Part shown: positions 1 through 9,739 of the stretch, piece after piece | Numbering within the stretch: position 1 is the first letter of the stretch | Layout of the letters: every line of letters begins with the position of its first letter | Assembly (NCBI RefSeq): GCF_032854445.1 | Contig: NC_088300.1 | Span: 81,088,101-81,152,100, forward strand | Length of the DNA stretch: 64,000 nucleotides | Reading direction: 5' to 3' | From: Liolophura sinensis | Lineage: Eukaryota; Mollusca; Polyplacophora; Chitonida; Chitonidae | Program-made: the position numbers and the translations under genes | The notes under the pieces: model-generated | Seen by the model: the letters and a program-made list of their open reading frames with translations, nothing else | Databases searched by the model: none | Told to the model about the DNA's origin: nothing

Positions 1-740
1 TCTTATTAAGCACTAGTGTGATAATTCCAACCCTGGCATTGCCCTATTTTGAGTAATTTTACTTCCTAGTGGGTCAGTTTACAGAATAACTTATTCAAAG
101 AAGCTTATAATGAATAATATGCAATCCCATTAGGCTGTTGATCTGGTACTAATGCAGTAAACCTTTGGTACCCCAACAGGTGGATCTTTATGCTATTTAC
201 CTGGTATTTATGTGTAGAGATGAAGCCTACAGATGTGAATGTTGCTAGGCTGTAGTTGCCCCACTGAAGTTGCTGTCCCTCAGGGTTGTGTAAATGTTTA
301 GTTTGTAACTGTAGAGAATTCCATAGTCTCTGACTAGTTAAGTTACAGATATTACAGGGGATGTTCTTGAAGTCACATCAAGGTCATAGCAACATTAACA
401 GAGGTAATCTTTGTCATATCTTTTCTCATCTTCCAATAAGCTTAGCATTTTGCAAAATCATACATACTTGTATTCTGAATGAACCGAGATGTTGCATTTA
501 AACTGAAAGGTCATCAGATGCTTTTGCATTATGATAATTTCTGTTGCGTAAGTTGCACTCCTTTGTGTGGCTTAATTTGTAGTTTATGTCTTCATAAATC
601 TTCATAATGGACTTCATAATATAATTGCATAAATACAGTGTAAGAATTTTTGATCACAGATTTAGCAAATGTGTTGTTGGAGAGCTGTTTGTGGAATATT
701 TGTATATTCACTTCCTAATCACTCAAGATTCTTCTGCATT
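1..740. other. Intron or upstream non-coding sequence of the TRAF6-like gene
   Basis: AT-rich unique sequence. I see no open frame with TRAF, RING or other recognisable similarity. The first visible TRAF exon at 2074 begins in phase 0 in the middle of the zinc-finger region, so upstream exons (RING and first finger) should lie before base 1, which makes this stretch intron. No promoter elements were identified. Confidence 0.6.
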
Positions 741-1680
741 ATACACCAATAATACATTCACACCAAACTCACTTTTGATGGACTTAAATTGCACCATTAT
801 AACATTCACTCCAAACTCACTTGTGATGGATTTGCACTCCACCATGTTCAGTCCCAACTCACTTGTGATGGACTAACATTGCACCATTGTAATGTTCCAA
901 GCATACATACGGCATTATTACATTCACTCCCAACTCACTTGTGTTGGCATTGCACCATTATAACATTCACTTCCAACTCACTTGTAATGATTGCACCATT
1001 ATAACATTCACTCCCAACTCACTTGTGTTGGCAGTGTGCCATTATAACATTCACTCCCAACTCATTTTGTGATGGCATTGCACCATTATAACATTCACTT
1101 CAACTCACTTGTGTTGGCATTGCACCATTATAACATTCACTTCCAACTCACTTGTAATGATTGCACCATTATAACATTCACTTCCAACTCACTTGTGTTG
1201 GCATTGCACCATTATAACATTCACTTCCAACTCACTTGTGTTGGCATTGCACCATTATAACATTCACTTCCAACTCACTTGTGTTGGCAGTGTGCCATTA
1301 TAACATTCACTTCCAACTCACTTGTAATGATTGCACCATTATAACATTCACTTCCAACTCACTTGTGTTGGCAGTGTGCCATTATAACATTCACTTCCAA
1401 CTCACTTGTGTTGGCATTGCACCATTATAACATTCACTTCCAACTCACTTGTAATGATTGCACCATTATAACATTCACTTCCAACTCACTTGTGTTGGCA
1501 GTGTGCCATTATAACATTCACTTCCAACTCACTTGTGTTGGCTGTGCACCATTATAACATTCACTTCCAACTCACTTGTAATGATTGCACCATTATAACA
1601 TTCACTTCCAACTCACTTGTGATGATTGCACCATAATAACATTCACTCCTAACTCACTTGTCATTTCTTGTTATTGTACC
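741..1680 (+). repeat. Minisatellite, ~43-bp unit (variant ~39 bp), about 22 copies
   Basis: The core is accattataacattcact followed by tccaactcacttgt and then either gttggcattgc or aatgattgc. The two unit types alternate in blocks. The same order of words occurs in degenerate form at about 2010-2062, just before the 3' splice site of the exon at 2074 (gccattattgcatccactcc, then acttacttgtgatgg). The array therefore looks like an expansion of the acceptor-proximal end of this intron, later separated from the acceptor by a SINE. The short frames on the + strand here (HHYNIHFQLTC repeats) are repeat artefacts. Confidence 0.93.
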
Positions 1681-1737
1681 AATATTACATTCACTACATA
1701 ATTATATGAGGTTAAACTCATACTGCATTATTATGTC

Positions 1738-1985
1738 TGGGCGCCTCCATGACTAAGCGGGGTTAGCACGTCAGCGCAGTGTAGACCCAGGAGCCTCTCA
1801 CCTATGCGTTCGCTGTGAGTTTATGTCCAGCTCATGCTAGCTTCCTCTCCAGCGGTATGTGGGAAGATTTGCCAGCAACATGCGGACGGTCATGGGTTTC
1901 TGCCAGACTCTGCCTGGTTTTCTTCCATCATAATGCTGGGTGCCATCGTATAAGTGACATATTCTTGAGTTAAACACCAACAAAT
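1738..1985 (+). mobile_element. tRNA-derived SINE, near full length, diverged
   Basis: It starts with a tRNA-like head (gggcgcctccatgactaagc, then gttagcac), has a box-B-like segment (gtgagtttatgtccagctc), a conserved body (ataatgctgg, then cgtataagtg, atattcttgag) and ends in aaacaccaacaaataaatga. It aligns along its length with the copy at 63212-63492. It sits between the 741-1680 array and the TRAF exon acceptor. No clear target-site duplication was found. Confidence 0.85.
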
Positions 1986-2073
1986 AAATGATTACACCTG
2001 ATGAATTTGCATTAGGCCCATGCCATTATTGCATCCACTCCATACTTACTTGTGATGGTTTTGTCACCTGTAG

Positions 2074-2235
2074 GAGCACGAGGACAACTGCCCGATGACT
2101 TACCAGCCCTGCCCCCTGGGCTGTGCTTGTATCTTGTTCAGGAAGGACGTAGAGGAGCATGTGGCGAAGTCTTGTGAGAGCCGTAGGGTGGAGTGTCCAT
2201 TCTGCCATGAGACTGTCCTGGCTGGGCGTGCGCAG
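2074..2235 (+). CDS. TRAF6: TRAF6-like gene, zinc-finger exon (first exon visible in the window)
   Basis: 54 codons, phase 0 at both ends. Acceptor is cacctgtag|GAG and donor CGCAG|gtaggt. It encodes TRAF-type zinc-finger sequence with Cys/His spacing (EHEDNCPM, CPLGCACILF, DVEEHVAKSC, RRVECPFCHETV), matching the tandem fingers after the RING of TRAF proteins. In the family these fingers help position the RING-E2 module and ubiquitin transfer. The assignment to TRAF6 rather than TRAF2/3/5 rests mainly on the TRAF domain and on the following two exons. The gene is partial: RING exons should be upstream of the window. Confidence 0.85.
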
Positions 2236-2517
2236 GTAGGTGTCTGGCTTGGAATAACCCCTTGCTGCATCAGATGGCTAAAGCTGTGGTCTGCTGATGA
2301 TGTGCAAAGATAGGTGCTAGATGGCATGCACTTTTTGCAAATGTGTAAACAAAATTGTGCCTTATGTAAACATTTCTGTTTATTCTGTTCTAAGGTACAG
2401 ATAAATGAATAAATGTTTAGTTTGTTGTAAACATTACACAGTCTTATAACCAGATGTCATTGGGTGCAAAAAATATTAAAAAAAAAAAAACATAATGATT
2501 GTCTTGATATTTTTCAG

Positions 2518-2592
2518 AATCACCAGCAAGAAGAATGTCCAAATATAACTGTGCTCTGCCAGTTTTGTCAACTGAAGCTCATGCGAGAACAG
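2518..2592 (+). CDS. TRAF6: TRAF6-like gene, second visible zinc-finger exon
   Basis: 25 codons, phase 0/0. Acceptor tttttcag|AAT follows a poly-A/T stretch; donor GAACAG|gtgtga is a weak GT site. It reads NHQQEECPNITVLCQFC then QLKLMREQ, resembling the TRAF6 finger with HDQNCP, VICEYCN and LIREQ. The donor and the last bases of this exon are repeated about eight times directly downstream (2589-2995). Confidence 0.85.
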
Positions 2593-2995
2593 GTGTGAAT
2601 ATTAAAGCACTGTCACTAACACTGTAGTCTTGGTGTTGAGTACAGGTGTGAATACTAAAGCACTGTCACTAATACTGTAGTCTTGTTGTTGAGTACAGGT
2701 GTGAATACTAAAGCACTGTCACTAATACTGTAGTCTTGTTGTTGAGTACAGGTGTGAATACTAAAGCACTGTCACTAATACTGTAGTCTTGGTGTTGAGT
2801 ACAGGTGTGAATACTAAAGCACTGTCACTAATGCTGTAGTCTTGTTGTTGAGTACAGGTGTGAATACTAAAGCACTGTCACTAATGCTGTAGTCTTGTTG
2901 TTGAGTACAGGTGTGAATCCTAAAGCACTGTCACTAATACTGTAGTCTTGGTGTTGAGTACAGGTGTGAATACTTAAACTCTGTCACTAATACTA
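2589..2995 (+). repeat. 53-bp minisatellite repeating the exon-2 splice donor, ~7-8 copies
   Basis: The unit runs acaggtgtgaatactaaagc, then actgtcactaatactgtag and tcttgttgttgagt. The first copy is the genuine junction itself (GAACAG|gtgtgaatatt), so every copy carries the last four exonic bases and the donor. Because the unit ends ttgttgttgagtacag before gtgtga, each join also resembles an acceptor abutting a donor (AG|GT). The period is not a multiple of three. Confidence 0.93.
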
Positions 2996-3159
2996 CAGTT
3001 TTGGTGGTGAATACAAGTATGTCAGAATTTTAGAGTTTGTGTTCTTATGTCTTTTGAAGAAAATCTTGCATGGACTTGTGCGTCACAGGGAAGTGATGCA
3101 CCACATTCATTGGAATTCGTTTTGTATATTGCCGGGACAAATAGGACAGTGTCATAAAG

Positions 3160-4235
3160 GTTTATATGATATCTCATTTACATGTCTCCCTATTAACACC
3201 AGTGGCTGGTGTAGACCATATTTACATGTCTCCCTATTAACACCAGTGGCTGGTGTAGACCATATTTACATGTCTCCCTATTAACACCAGTGGCTGGTGT
3301 AGACCATATTTACATGTCTCCCTATTAACACCAGTGGCTGGTGTAGACCATATTTACATGTCTCCCTATTAACATCAGTGGCTGGTGTAGACCATATTTA
3401 CATGTCTCCCTATTAACACCAGTGGCTGGTGTAGACCATATTTACATGTCTCCCTATTAACACCAGTGGCTGGTGTAGACCATATTTACATGTCTCCCTA
3501 TTAACACCAGTGGCTGGTGTAGACCATATTTACATGTCTCCCTATTAACACCAGTGGCTGGTGTAGACCATATTTACATGTCTCCTTATTAACACCAGTG
3601 GCTGGTGTAGACCATATTTACATGTCTCGTTATTAACACCAGTGGCTGGTGTAGACCATATTTACATGTCTCTCTATTAACACCAGTGGCTGGTGTAGAC
3701 CATATTTACATGTCTTCCTATTAACACCAGTGGCTGGTGTAGACCATATTTACATGTCTCCCTATTAACACCAGTGGCAGGTGTAGACCATATTTACATG
3801 TCTCCCTATTAACACCAGTGGCTGGTGTAGACCATATTTACATGTCTCTCTATTAACACCAGTGGCTGGTGCAGACCATATTTACATGTCTCCCTATTAA
3901 CACCAGTGGCTGGTGTAGACCATATTTACATGTCTCCCTATTAACACCAGTGGCTGGTGTAGACCATATTTACATGTCTCCCTATTAACACCAGTGGCTG
4001 GTGTAGACCATATTTACATGTCTCCCTATTAACACCAGTGGCTGGTGTAGACCATATTTACATGTCTCCCTATTAACACCAGTGGCTGGTGTAGACCATA
4101 TTTACATGTCACCCTATTAACACCAGTGGCTGGTGTAGACCATATTTACATGTCTCTCTATTAACACCAGTGGCTGGTGTAGACCATATTTACATGTCTC
4201 TATTAACATCAGTGGCTGGTGTAGACCATATTTAC
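3160..4235 (+). repeat. 44-bp minisatellite with a built-in hairpin, ~24 copies
   Basis: The unit is catatttacatgtctcccta followed by ttaacaccagtggctggtgt and agac. Copies are nearly identical, with single-base changes (ctccctatt, ctctctatt, ctccttatt). Each contains the perfect inverted repeat ACACCAG-TGG-CTGGTGT. It lies inside the intron between exons 2518-2592 and 5630-5707, about 570 bp after the donor. Confidence 0.95.
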
Positions 4236-5629
4236 CTGGCTTATGTCATACCCCGAGTGTCTGTGTCTGATAACAGGAAGGCAAAGTTAAACAGAATGTA
4301 AGAGTTCGTTTCACGAAACGTATTGCATGTACTGAGCTGAGGTTTTGCCCATATGTTAAAAACATTAAAGGAAAAGAAAACTTAAATTACAAACAAATAC
4401 CATTGAAAAGAGTATGCATTTCCTCGCAGGTGCATGCCATAAAAAATTCTAATATGTACCTCAAGACGATAAATTATAAATAAAGTCAGGGCAAAATCGG
4501 CTGTGGGTGACTCCATTTTGCCTAAGAAGTAACCCTGAAGTCTTCTGTGTTAGGAGGAGAATTTCTGTTGGAAACCTCCAAGAAGGTCTTTCCAGAAGGT
4601 TGCGAAAAGTACAGTTCGCTTTGCACTTGACGATTGGGAAACCGGAATGTTGGACGTAGGTTCCGAGTTTACACAAACATGCCGGCAGTTTTAACGACTC
4701 TCATTGGCTGAGAGGCAACACACCCCCAGCATAAATTACAGGGTGTTAAAGATGGACGACGAGATGGACTCAACGATTTATGCCAGCTTTGCCGTTTTCA
4801 GGCTTTACGTGTATGGCAAGGAAAAATCACAAAATTATGCAGCAGGTGTCGCCAGATAGAAAAAAATGTGCTCTTTTCAGCCCATAGTGACATGTTTTTA
4901 AGTTTTCTTCTCTTTTTAAGACAAGGGGAGGCTGCATCAAAGATGTGCTCTGTGCGAATTAATTACTGTAAATTACAAAATTCATGACTTGTAGTATATT
5001 CTGTATTAGAATCAGTGTTAAAGTGTTGGGGTGGTATCTCAAAAAGTACAGGATGGATTGAGTTGAAGTTGTACATGCAGATACGGTACTGTATAAAGCA
5101 CAATCACACATGGGGGCGGTTTCTACCCACCATAATGCTGGCTGCCACCGTATAAGTGAAATATTCTTGAGGACGGCATAAAACACCAATCAATTAAATA
5201 AATAAATAAATGAATACACACTTACACGCATACAAATAACACAGTTATCTCCCTTGGAAGCCCTCTGCCTTGGGTAAAATAATGGAGAAATTTGGTATAA
5301 TATAACAAGTGCTGCACAGTGTTTTGGGCTGGTCAGCAGCCAGCCATAATGTACATGGACCTCAGTTGTACTTCTGCTGATATACCTTGTTCTGAGGGAC
5401 TGTCCAGTCCATGTGATGTTATATTGTCCTCAGAATATGGCCTTTTGTCATCGTCAAACCTGAGCTGGACTGAAGTGTCTGTACTTCTGTATTCCATGTT
5501 GTTACACCGTACTGTCATGTACATGTATATACGGTATCAATATTGCACTGTCTTAGATCTTTCTTTATTTCCTTCCATTTTGATTGGTTGAAAAGCTCAG
5601 CATCACCAAAGTGTTGTTGTGGTTTGTAG
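4236..5629. other. Remainder of TRAF6-like intron
   Basis: Mostly unique AT-rich sequence with no exon that I recognise. A SINE fragment lies at 5110-5215. Small open frames on both strands (for example around 4461-4676 and 5319-5591) lack similarity and splice context and are taken as chance. Confidence 0.6.
5110..5215 (+). mobile_element. 3' fragment of the tRNA-derived SINE
   Basis: Only the 3' body is present: ggcggtttctacccaccata, atgctggctgccaccgtata, agtgaaatattcttgagg, then ataaaacaccaatcaatt and a short TAAA tail. It matches the 3' half of the elements at 1738 and 63212 and lacks the tRNA head. Confidence 0.8.
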
Positions 5630-5707
5630 ATAAAGCGTCATTTGGATACGGACTGCCCAAATGTGAAAGTCAAGTGTGTTTTCAGTGTTTGGGGCTGTGA
5701 TACAGAG
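5630..5707 (+). CDS. TRAF6: TRAF6-like gene, third visible zinc-finger exon
   Basis: 26 codons, phase 0/0. Acceptor gtttgtag|ATA, donor ACAGAG|gtaagt (strong). It reads IKRHLDTDCPNVKVKC then VFSVWGCDTE. TRAF6 has the equivalent pattern of an H, DLDCP, PCTFSTFGC in its last finger. The histidines completing the finger follow in the next exon (NHQRDSTAFHL). Confidence 0.87.
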
Positions 5708-6174
5708 GTAAGTGCAGGAAAACAGCCTCACCTTGACCTATTTATAATGGTCATTTGCTCATTAAAGTTTATGAAAGGCTTGTTAATGCAATTTCTGATG
5801 AAATTTTAAACTAAAGTTTACTAGACATACATAACATGTAAGTTTGGGCATGTAGGCAAACCCTATTCAATTCTTGTTCCATATTTTATGAATAATCGTT
5901 AGATGAATAGACAGACTGATTATTCCCAGCTAAACACTTAACATGTCATGGGGAAGATACCCATTGATTTTCAGTAACTACTTTTCTTCAAGGGTTTTGA
6001 GTGCATTGCATGGTATTTTATAGGATAATTTTGTAATTTATCAGGTAAACATGAATGAAAATTGTCTTGATGTGCATGTACACTGGTAGTTGTTTCTCAG
6101 GGTCCAAATGATGCAGTCTCCATCTTAGCCAGCGAGCAGCTTATAGCATGCTAATATTGCAATTATGGTTGCAG
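5708..6174. other. TRAF6-like intron, unique sequence
   Basis: AT-rich intron with no repeats or other features noted. It ends in attatggttgcag before the large terminal exon. Confidence 0.6.
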
Positions 6175-7350
6175 GTTATACGCTCAGATCAGGCAAATCA
6201 TCAGAGGGACTCTACAGCGTTCCATCTGCGTTTGCTGAGTACTGCCTTCTGTAGGTACTGTATGATACAGGGCATTGTCCCGGAGGCACTCACAACGGGC
6301 AGCAGCCCTATGGGGGGAGTTAGCTCCCCTGACGTGCCCGAGGGTGTGTCTGATCTGAGTCGACTGATGCAACGTCACAGCATAGGAGCAGGTCCTGGGG
6401 TTACAAGCTCCCCACGGCAGGAACCTCAGACATTACCGGCTATAGCCAGCACAGGAGCACCGCTTCTTTCGGGCGTCACCTTCCATTCACACCCTCTTCC
6501 TACAGAGCAACAACAACAACCACACCAGGCTGTGACGCGCAGCTCATCGCTAGGGGCTACAGCGGGTGCAGTGGGCGCGACTGAAGAAGTTCCTGGGACT
6601 AACACTTCGACTCGGGAGAACTTCTTCCACTTTAAGTCTGGTCAGGATACTCAGCGTAAGGACAACCTGGGTATGCCGTTTGTATTGAGCTCAGAGTTCA
6701 CGTCCCTAAAGGATCAGAACATGATCCAGGATGAGAGTCTAGCCCGCCATGATCAGCACATCCTGGAGCTCCAAAACAAGATCCACATGTTGCAACACTC
6801 CAACCAGGAGTTCAAGCAAAAAGTCCATTACCTCGAGGAAAAATTGTCCTTTTATGGTACGTTGGAATCTCGTGCCTGCAACGGCAACTTCTTGTGGAAA
6901 GTGAAGAATTTCTCGAGACTCCGGCGAGAGGCTGAGATGGGTGAGACCACGGTGCTACATAGTCCTGCATTTTACTCCAGCCTCTACGGCTACAAGATGT
7001 GTGTGCGGGTCAACCTGAACGGTGTGGACACAGCTCGCGGAACACACATGTCCATATTTGTACATTTCATGCAAGGTGAATTTGATGACGTTCTAGACTG
7101 GCCATTTGAGGGAAAAATTATTCTAAGTGTCATCGATCAGAACCCAATTTGTGAAATTCGACATCACATCATTGAAACTCTTTTGGCAAAGCCAAATCTG
7201 GCTGCTTTTCAGAGACCTATGACACAACGAAACCACAAAGGATTTGGCTATATGGAGTTTGTTCCCCTGCATATCTTAGATAGCTGCTCCTATGTTCTAA
7301 ATGACATTCTCATTATAAAGGCCCAAGTTATTCCAGCAAATGCACTGTGA
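6175..7350 (+). CDS. TRAF6: TRAF6-like gene, terminal exon: linker, coiled coil, TRAF/MATH domain, stop
   Basis: 391 codons plus TGA, entering in phase 0 after ggttgcag. The open frame extends back to an ATG at 6148, but that lies in the intron. Order: end of the last zinc finger (residues 1-28); a Ser/Pro/Gln-rich low-complexity linker (about 30-165); a coiled coil with heptads around DESLARHDQHILELQNKI and FKQKVHYLEEKL (about 180-230); then a complete TRAF-C/MATH domain from CNGNFLWKVKNF (about 234) to the C-terminus. Matches that favour TRAF6 are FVHFMQGEFD, WPFEGKI, AKPNLAAFQRP and NHKGFGYMEF. The Arg of YKMCVRV and the Phe/Tyr of GFGY, which in TRAF6 hold PxExx-aromatic peptides of receptors, are kept. 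Known family role: trimeric adaptor and K63-type ubiquitin ligase downstream of TLR/IL-1R and TNFR members, activating NF-kB and MAPK. The long linker is unusual compared with vertebrate TRAF6. Confidence 0.9.
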   Translation, partial: VIRSDQANHQRDSTAFHLRLLSTAFCRYCMIQGIVPEALTTGSSPMGGVSSPDVPEGVSDLSRLMQRHSIGAGPGVTSSPRQEPQTLPAIASTGAPLLSGVTFHSHPLPTEQQQQPHQAVTRSSSLGATAGAVGATEEVPGTNTSTRENFFHFKSGQDTQRKDNLGMPFVLSSEFTSLKDQNMIQDESLARHDQHILELQNKIHMLQHSNQEFKQKVHYLEEKLSFYGTLESRACNGNFLWKVKNFSRLRREAEMGETTVLHSPAFYSSLYGYKMCVRVNLNGVDTARGTHMSIFVHFMQGEFDDVLDWPFEGKIILSVIDQNPICEIRHHIIETLLAKPNLAAFQRPMTQRNHKGFGYMEFVPLHILDSCSYVLNDILIIKAQVIPANAL

Positions 7351-7789
7351 TATCACTCTTATAGGATTACAAAGAAGCAAATACATATCTTGAGCTATCT
7401 GTATCACATGTATTAATTAATTATATTATAATATGAAGTCATATTGCTGGATCTCTGTATAATTAACATATTGTTACCAGTATTCAAGTTAAGGGATTTT
7501 ATATTCAGTTTGAGTTTGTGTTAAATGTCCAACCCTAACTGTGTAAACGTTGTTCCATAACTGATCATTATTCAAAGTTACACGATTGTTTGATCCCAAG
7601 ACACATGTACATGTTTGTTTTTAAAATACTGGTAACTAATTAGGCCTGACTGCATTACCTCCCTTGAAGTTATTTTCATGCTCGTTTGTCGCATTTTAAG
7701 GGTCAAGGTTGGGTTAGATGGGACCTCTGACATTGGCTAGTGCCAAGTTTCGAAGTTTCGACCTACTTTTACAGACATCCCCCTGTCTA

Positions 7790-7925
7790 AACTTCTACAC
7801 ACCAAGGCTGTGACACAGATAAGTCACACACAAGCTGTAACCACACACAATCCAAACACACAGGCTGTAACACACACAATCCACACACACAGGCTGTAAC
7901 ACAGATAATCCACACACACAGGCTG
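7790..7925 (+). repeat. Short CA-rich tandem repeat (aggctgtaacac type), ~4 copies
   Basis: Imperfect copies of caggctgtaacacacacaat followed by ccacacaca, with a period near 30 bp. It lies within the probable 3' UTR. Confidence 0.75.
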
Positions 7926-8004
7926 CTCAGGAGAGTTCAGCCCTTTACTCCCCAGCATCACTCTTATTTACACAGGCCAAGAGGCTTACTGATTTTAATT
8001 TAGA

Positions 8005-8238
8005 CTTCATGAAGTTATTTCATGGTTCTAGTTACATGTAGAACTGTAGTGAATGAATGCAGAATGCTCCAGTAAATGTTATAACCATGAAGTTATTTCA
8101 TGGTTATAGTTACATGTAGAACTGTAGTGAATGAATGCAGAATGCTCCAGTAAATGTTATAACCATGAAGTTATTTCATGGTTATAGTTACATGTAGAAC
8201 TGTAGTGAATGAATGCAGAATGCTCCAGTAAATGTTAT
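8005..8238 (+). repeat. 78-bp direct repeat, 3 copies, each with a hairpin
   Basis: Three near-identical copies beginning ccatgaagttatttcatgg, then ttatagttacatgtagaact, gtagtgaatgaatgcagaat and gctccagtaaatgttat. Each starts with the inverted repeat CCATGAA/TTCATGG. The near-identity suggests a recent triplication in the 3' UTR. Confidence 0.92.
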
Positions 8239-8703
8239 ACATTTATATCACAGTGAAGAGTATGTGTAATTACTATGTAATTGGCATGGTCAGAATTGAA
8301 CCGGTGGTCAGTGGGTTGACGAGAGCTCGCAGTCAGCAGTTGTCTTGTCATTTATACCCATATTTAATCTTTGGTCCTGGCAGCATGGCTCTGCTAGCCA
8401 GCTTCATACATGTAGGCACAACATGTAGACTTCTGATGGCTCAGCCAGCTCAAACAAGAGAGCAGGTGTTAACATACCTTTTTCTGATGCTCGATTTAAA
8501 GCTTGATAGTTTTGATCGCCTGTGTTACGCTCTTGATTAGAAAGTTACTGGGTGTGTTTTCACCGTTATGGATGACTTCATGTTGATTGTGACAGAAGTA
8601 AAACCACCTTCTCATTAAATCACATTTTTAGCACATATCTTAGCTGTGTCAGAAATTAATTGACTTGAAACATGAAGTAGGAAACATACCAGTACATAAT
8701 AAA

Positions 8704-9355
8704 TATTCTTTTGTCGCTCTTTTTTTTTTGTTCACGTAAAATGGAAAATGGCATGCCTGAATCAACATTTAACCAGCGAACATTTTTTTGTTTCATTAGA
8801 AAGATTTAAGCTTGAAATCCTGTCATTATTTATTTGAAGAACTGAGCAATTAGTTTGACTTTTCATATAGTGTTTAGCTTTTCTTCTCTTCTTAGTTACA
8901 TTTCTTCACCAATGACTGAACAGTGAGAGTGTCACAATAGTTGTCCATACTATGGCTACATATATGTATGTGTGTCGAATCTGAATGGAACAGAATTTCC
9001 CTTTGAACCAAAATTCTTTAATCATTCATTCTTAAGGAAAAAAAATGGTAATTTCTTATAATTTCAGATTTAAATTAATCCTGGTCAATAAATTCGACTT
9101 GTATGCAATCCAGTGGACTATCATAAAACTAAAGTTAAACTTATTATGGAGCCTGAAAGTCCTGTATGCCAACCTTCCATTCAGCGAAAGCTGTAGCGAT
9201 TGATACATGAACGATGAGGATTAGCTACCGTTGGGTCGCTGCTAAACTACCAAGACTGTTGACATTTTCTGTACCTTTGCTCATGCACTCCTTTCCCCTG
9301 TGCATATTAAACAAGAAACAGTTAAAACATTAATGGTGCTTTTATATAAAGCCAG
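8704..9355. other. Intergenic unique sequence
   Basis: AT-rich DNA with no recognisable gene. The open frame at 8232-8540, just before it, has no similarity that I know of and overlaps the repeat end. I see nothing else here. Confidence 0.5.
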
Positions 9356-9359
9356 TGGA

Positions 9360-9610
9360 TTCCAGATGTTGGTGTTGTATCTTGTGTAGAGGCAGATATA
9401 TACACATGTATGTGGACATGTATGTCCTGTTGTCAGTGTGTATCTTGTGTAGAGGCAGATATATACACATGTATGTCCTGTTGTCAGTGTGTATCTTGTG
9501 TAGGGGCAGATATATACACATGTATGTCCTGTTGTCAGTATGTATCTTGTGTAGAGGCAGATATATACACATGTATGTGCACATGTATGTCCTGTTGTCA
9601 TTGTGCATCT
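9360..9610 (+). repeat. ~51-bp minisatellite, ~5 copies
   Basis: The unit is cttgtgtagaggcagatata, then tacacatgtatgtcctgttg and tcagtgtgtat. Two copies have an extra gtggacatgtat or gtgcacatgtat. Because 51 is divisible by three, all frames stay open on both strands; these frames are artefacts. Confidence 0.9.
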
Positions 9611-9739
9611 TATTGTTTGAATAAAGATAAATTAAGAACATTAAGCCTTGCCCTTAGCTATAACCAATATTACAGGTAAAAAGACAGTCATCAATATGCT
9701 TCAGGGCCAAGCTGCTTTATGCAGTTCTCTCTTACCATC

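Larger units (their letters stand above)
7351..8703 (+). other. Probable 3' UTR of the TRAF6-like gene with AATAAA at 8698-8703
   Basis: AT-rich sequence after the stop codon. The first clear AATAAA that I see is at 8698-8703 (acataataaatattc), making this the likely 3' UTR. It contains two small tandem repeats (7790-7925 and 8005-8238). Another AATAAA lies near 9621. The extent of the UTR is inference. Confidence 0.45.

Noticed and set aside
6148-6174. ATG at 6148 as start of a separate 400-codon TRAF protein
   Set aside because: These 27 bases are intron before ggttgcag. Phase-0 continuity with zinc-finger exons 2074-5707 makes this the terminal exon, not a separate gene.
6175-7350. TRAF3 or TRAF2 as identity
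   Set aside because: The TRAF domain has the TRAF6-type words FVHFMQGEFD, AKPNLAAFQRP and NHKGFGY, and the last zinc finger resembles TRAF6. A sequence search would settle it.
8232-8540. 102-codon + frame after the TRAF6-like stop
   Set aside because: Begins at the edge of the 78-bp repeat, no recognisable similarity, within the probable 3' UTR.
9281-9679. Overlapping frames on both strands (TCVYICLYTRY; MSCCQCVSC)
   Set aside because: 51-bp minisatellite, divisible by three, so frames remain open on both strands.
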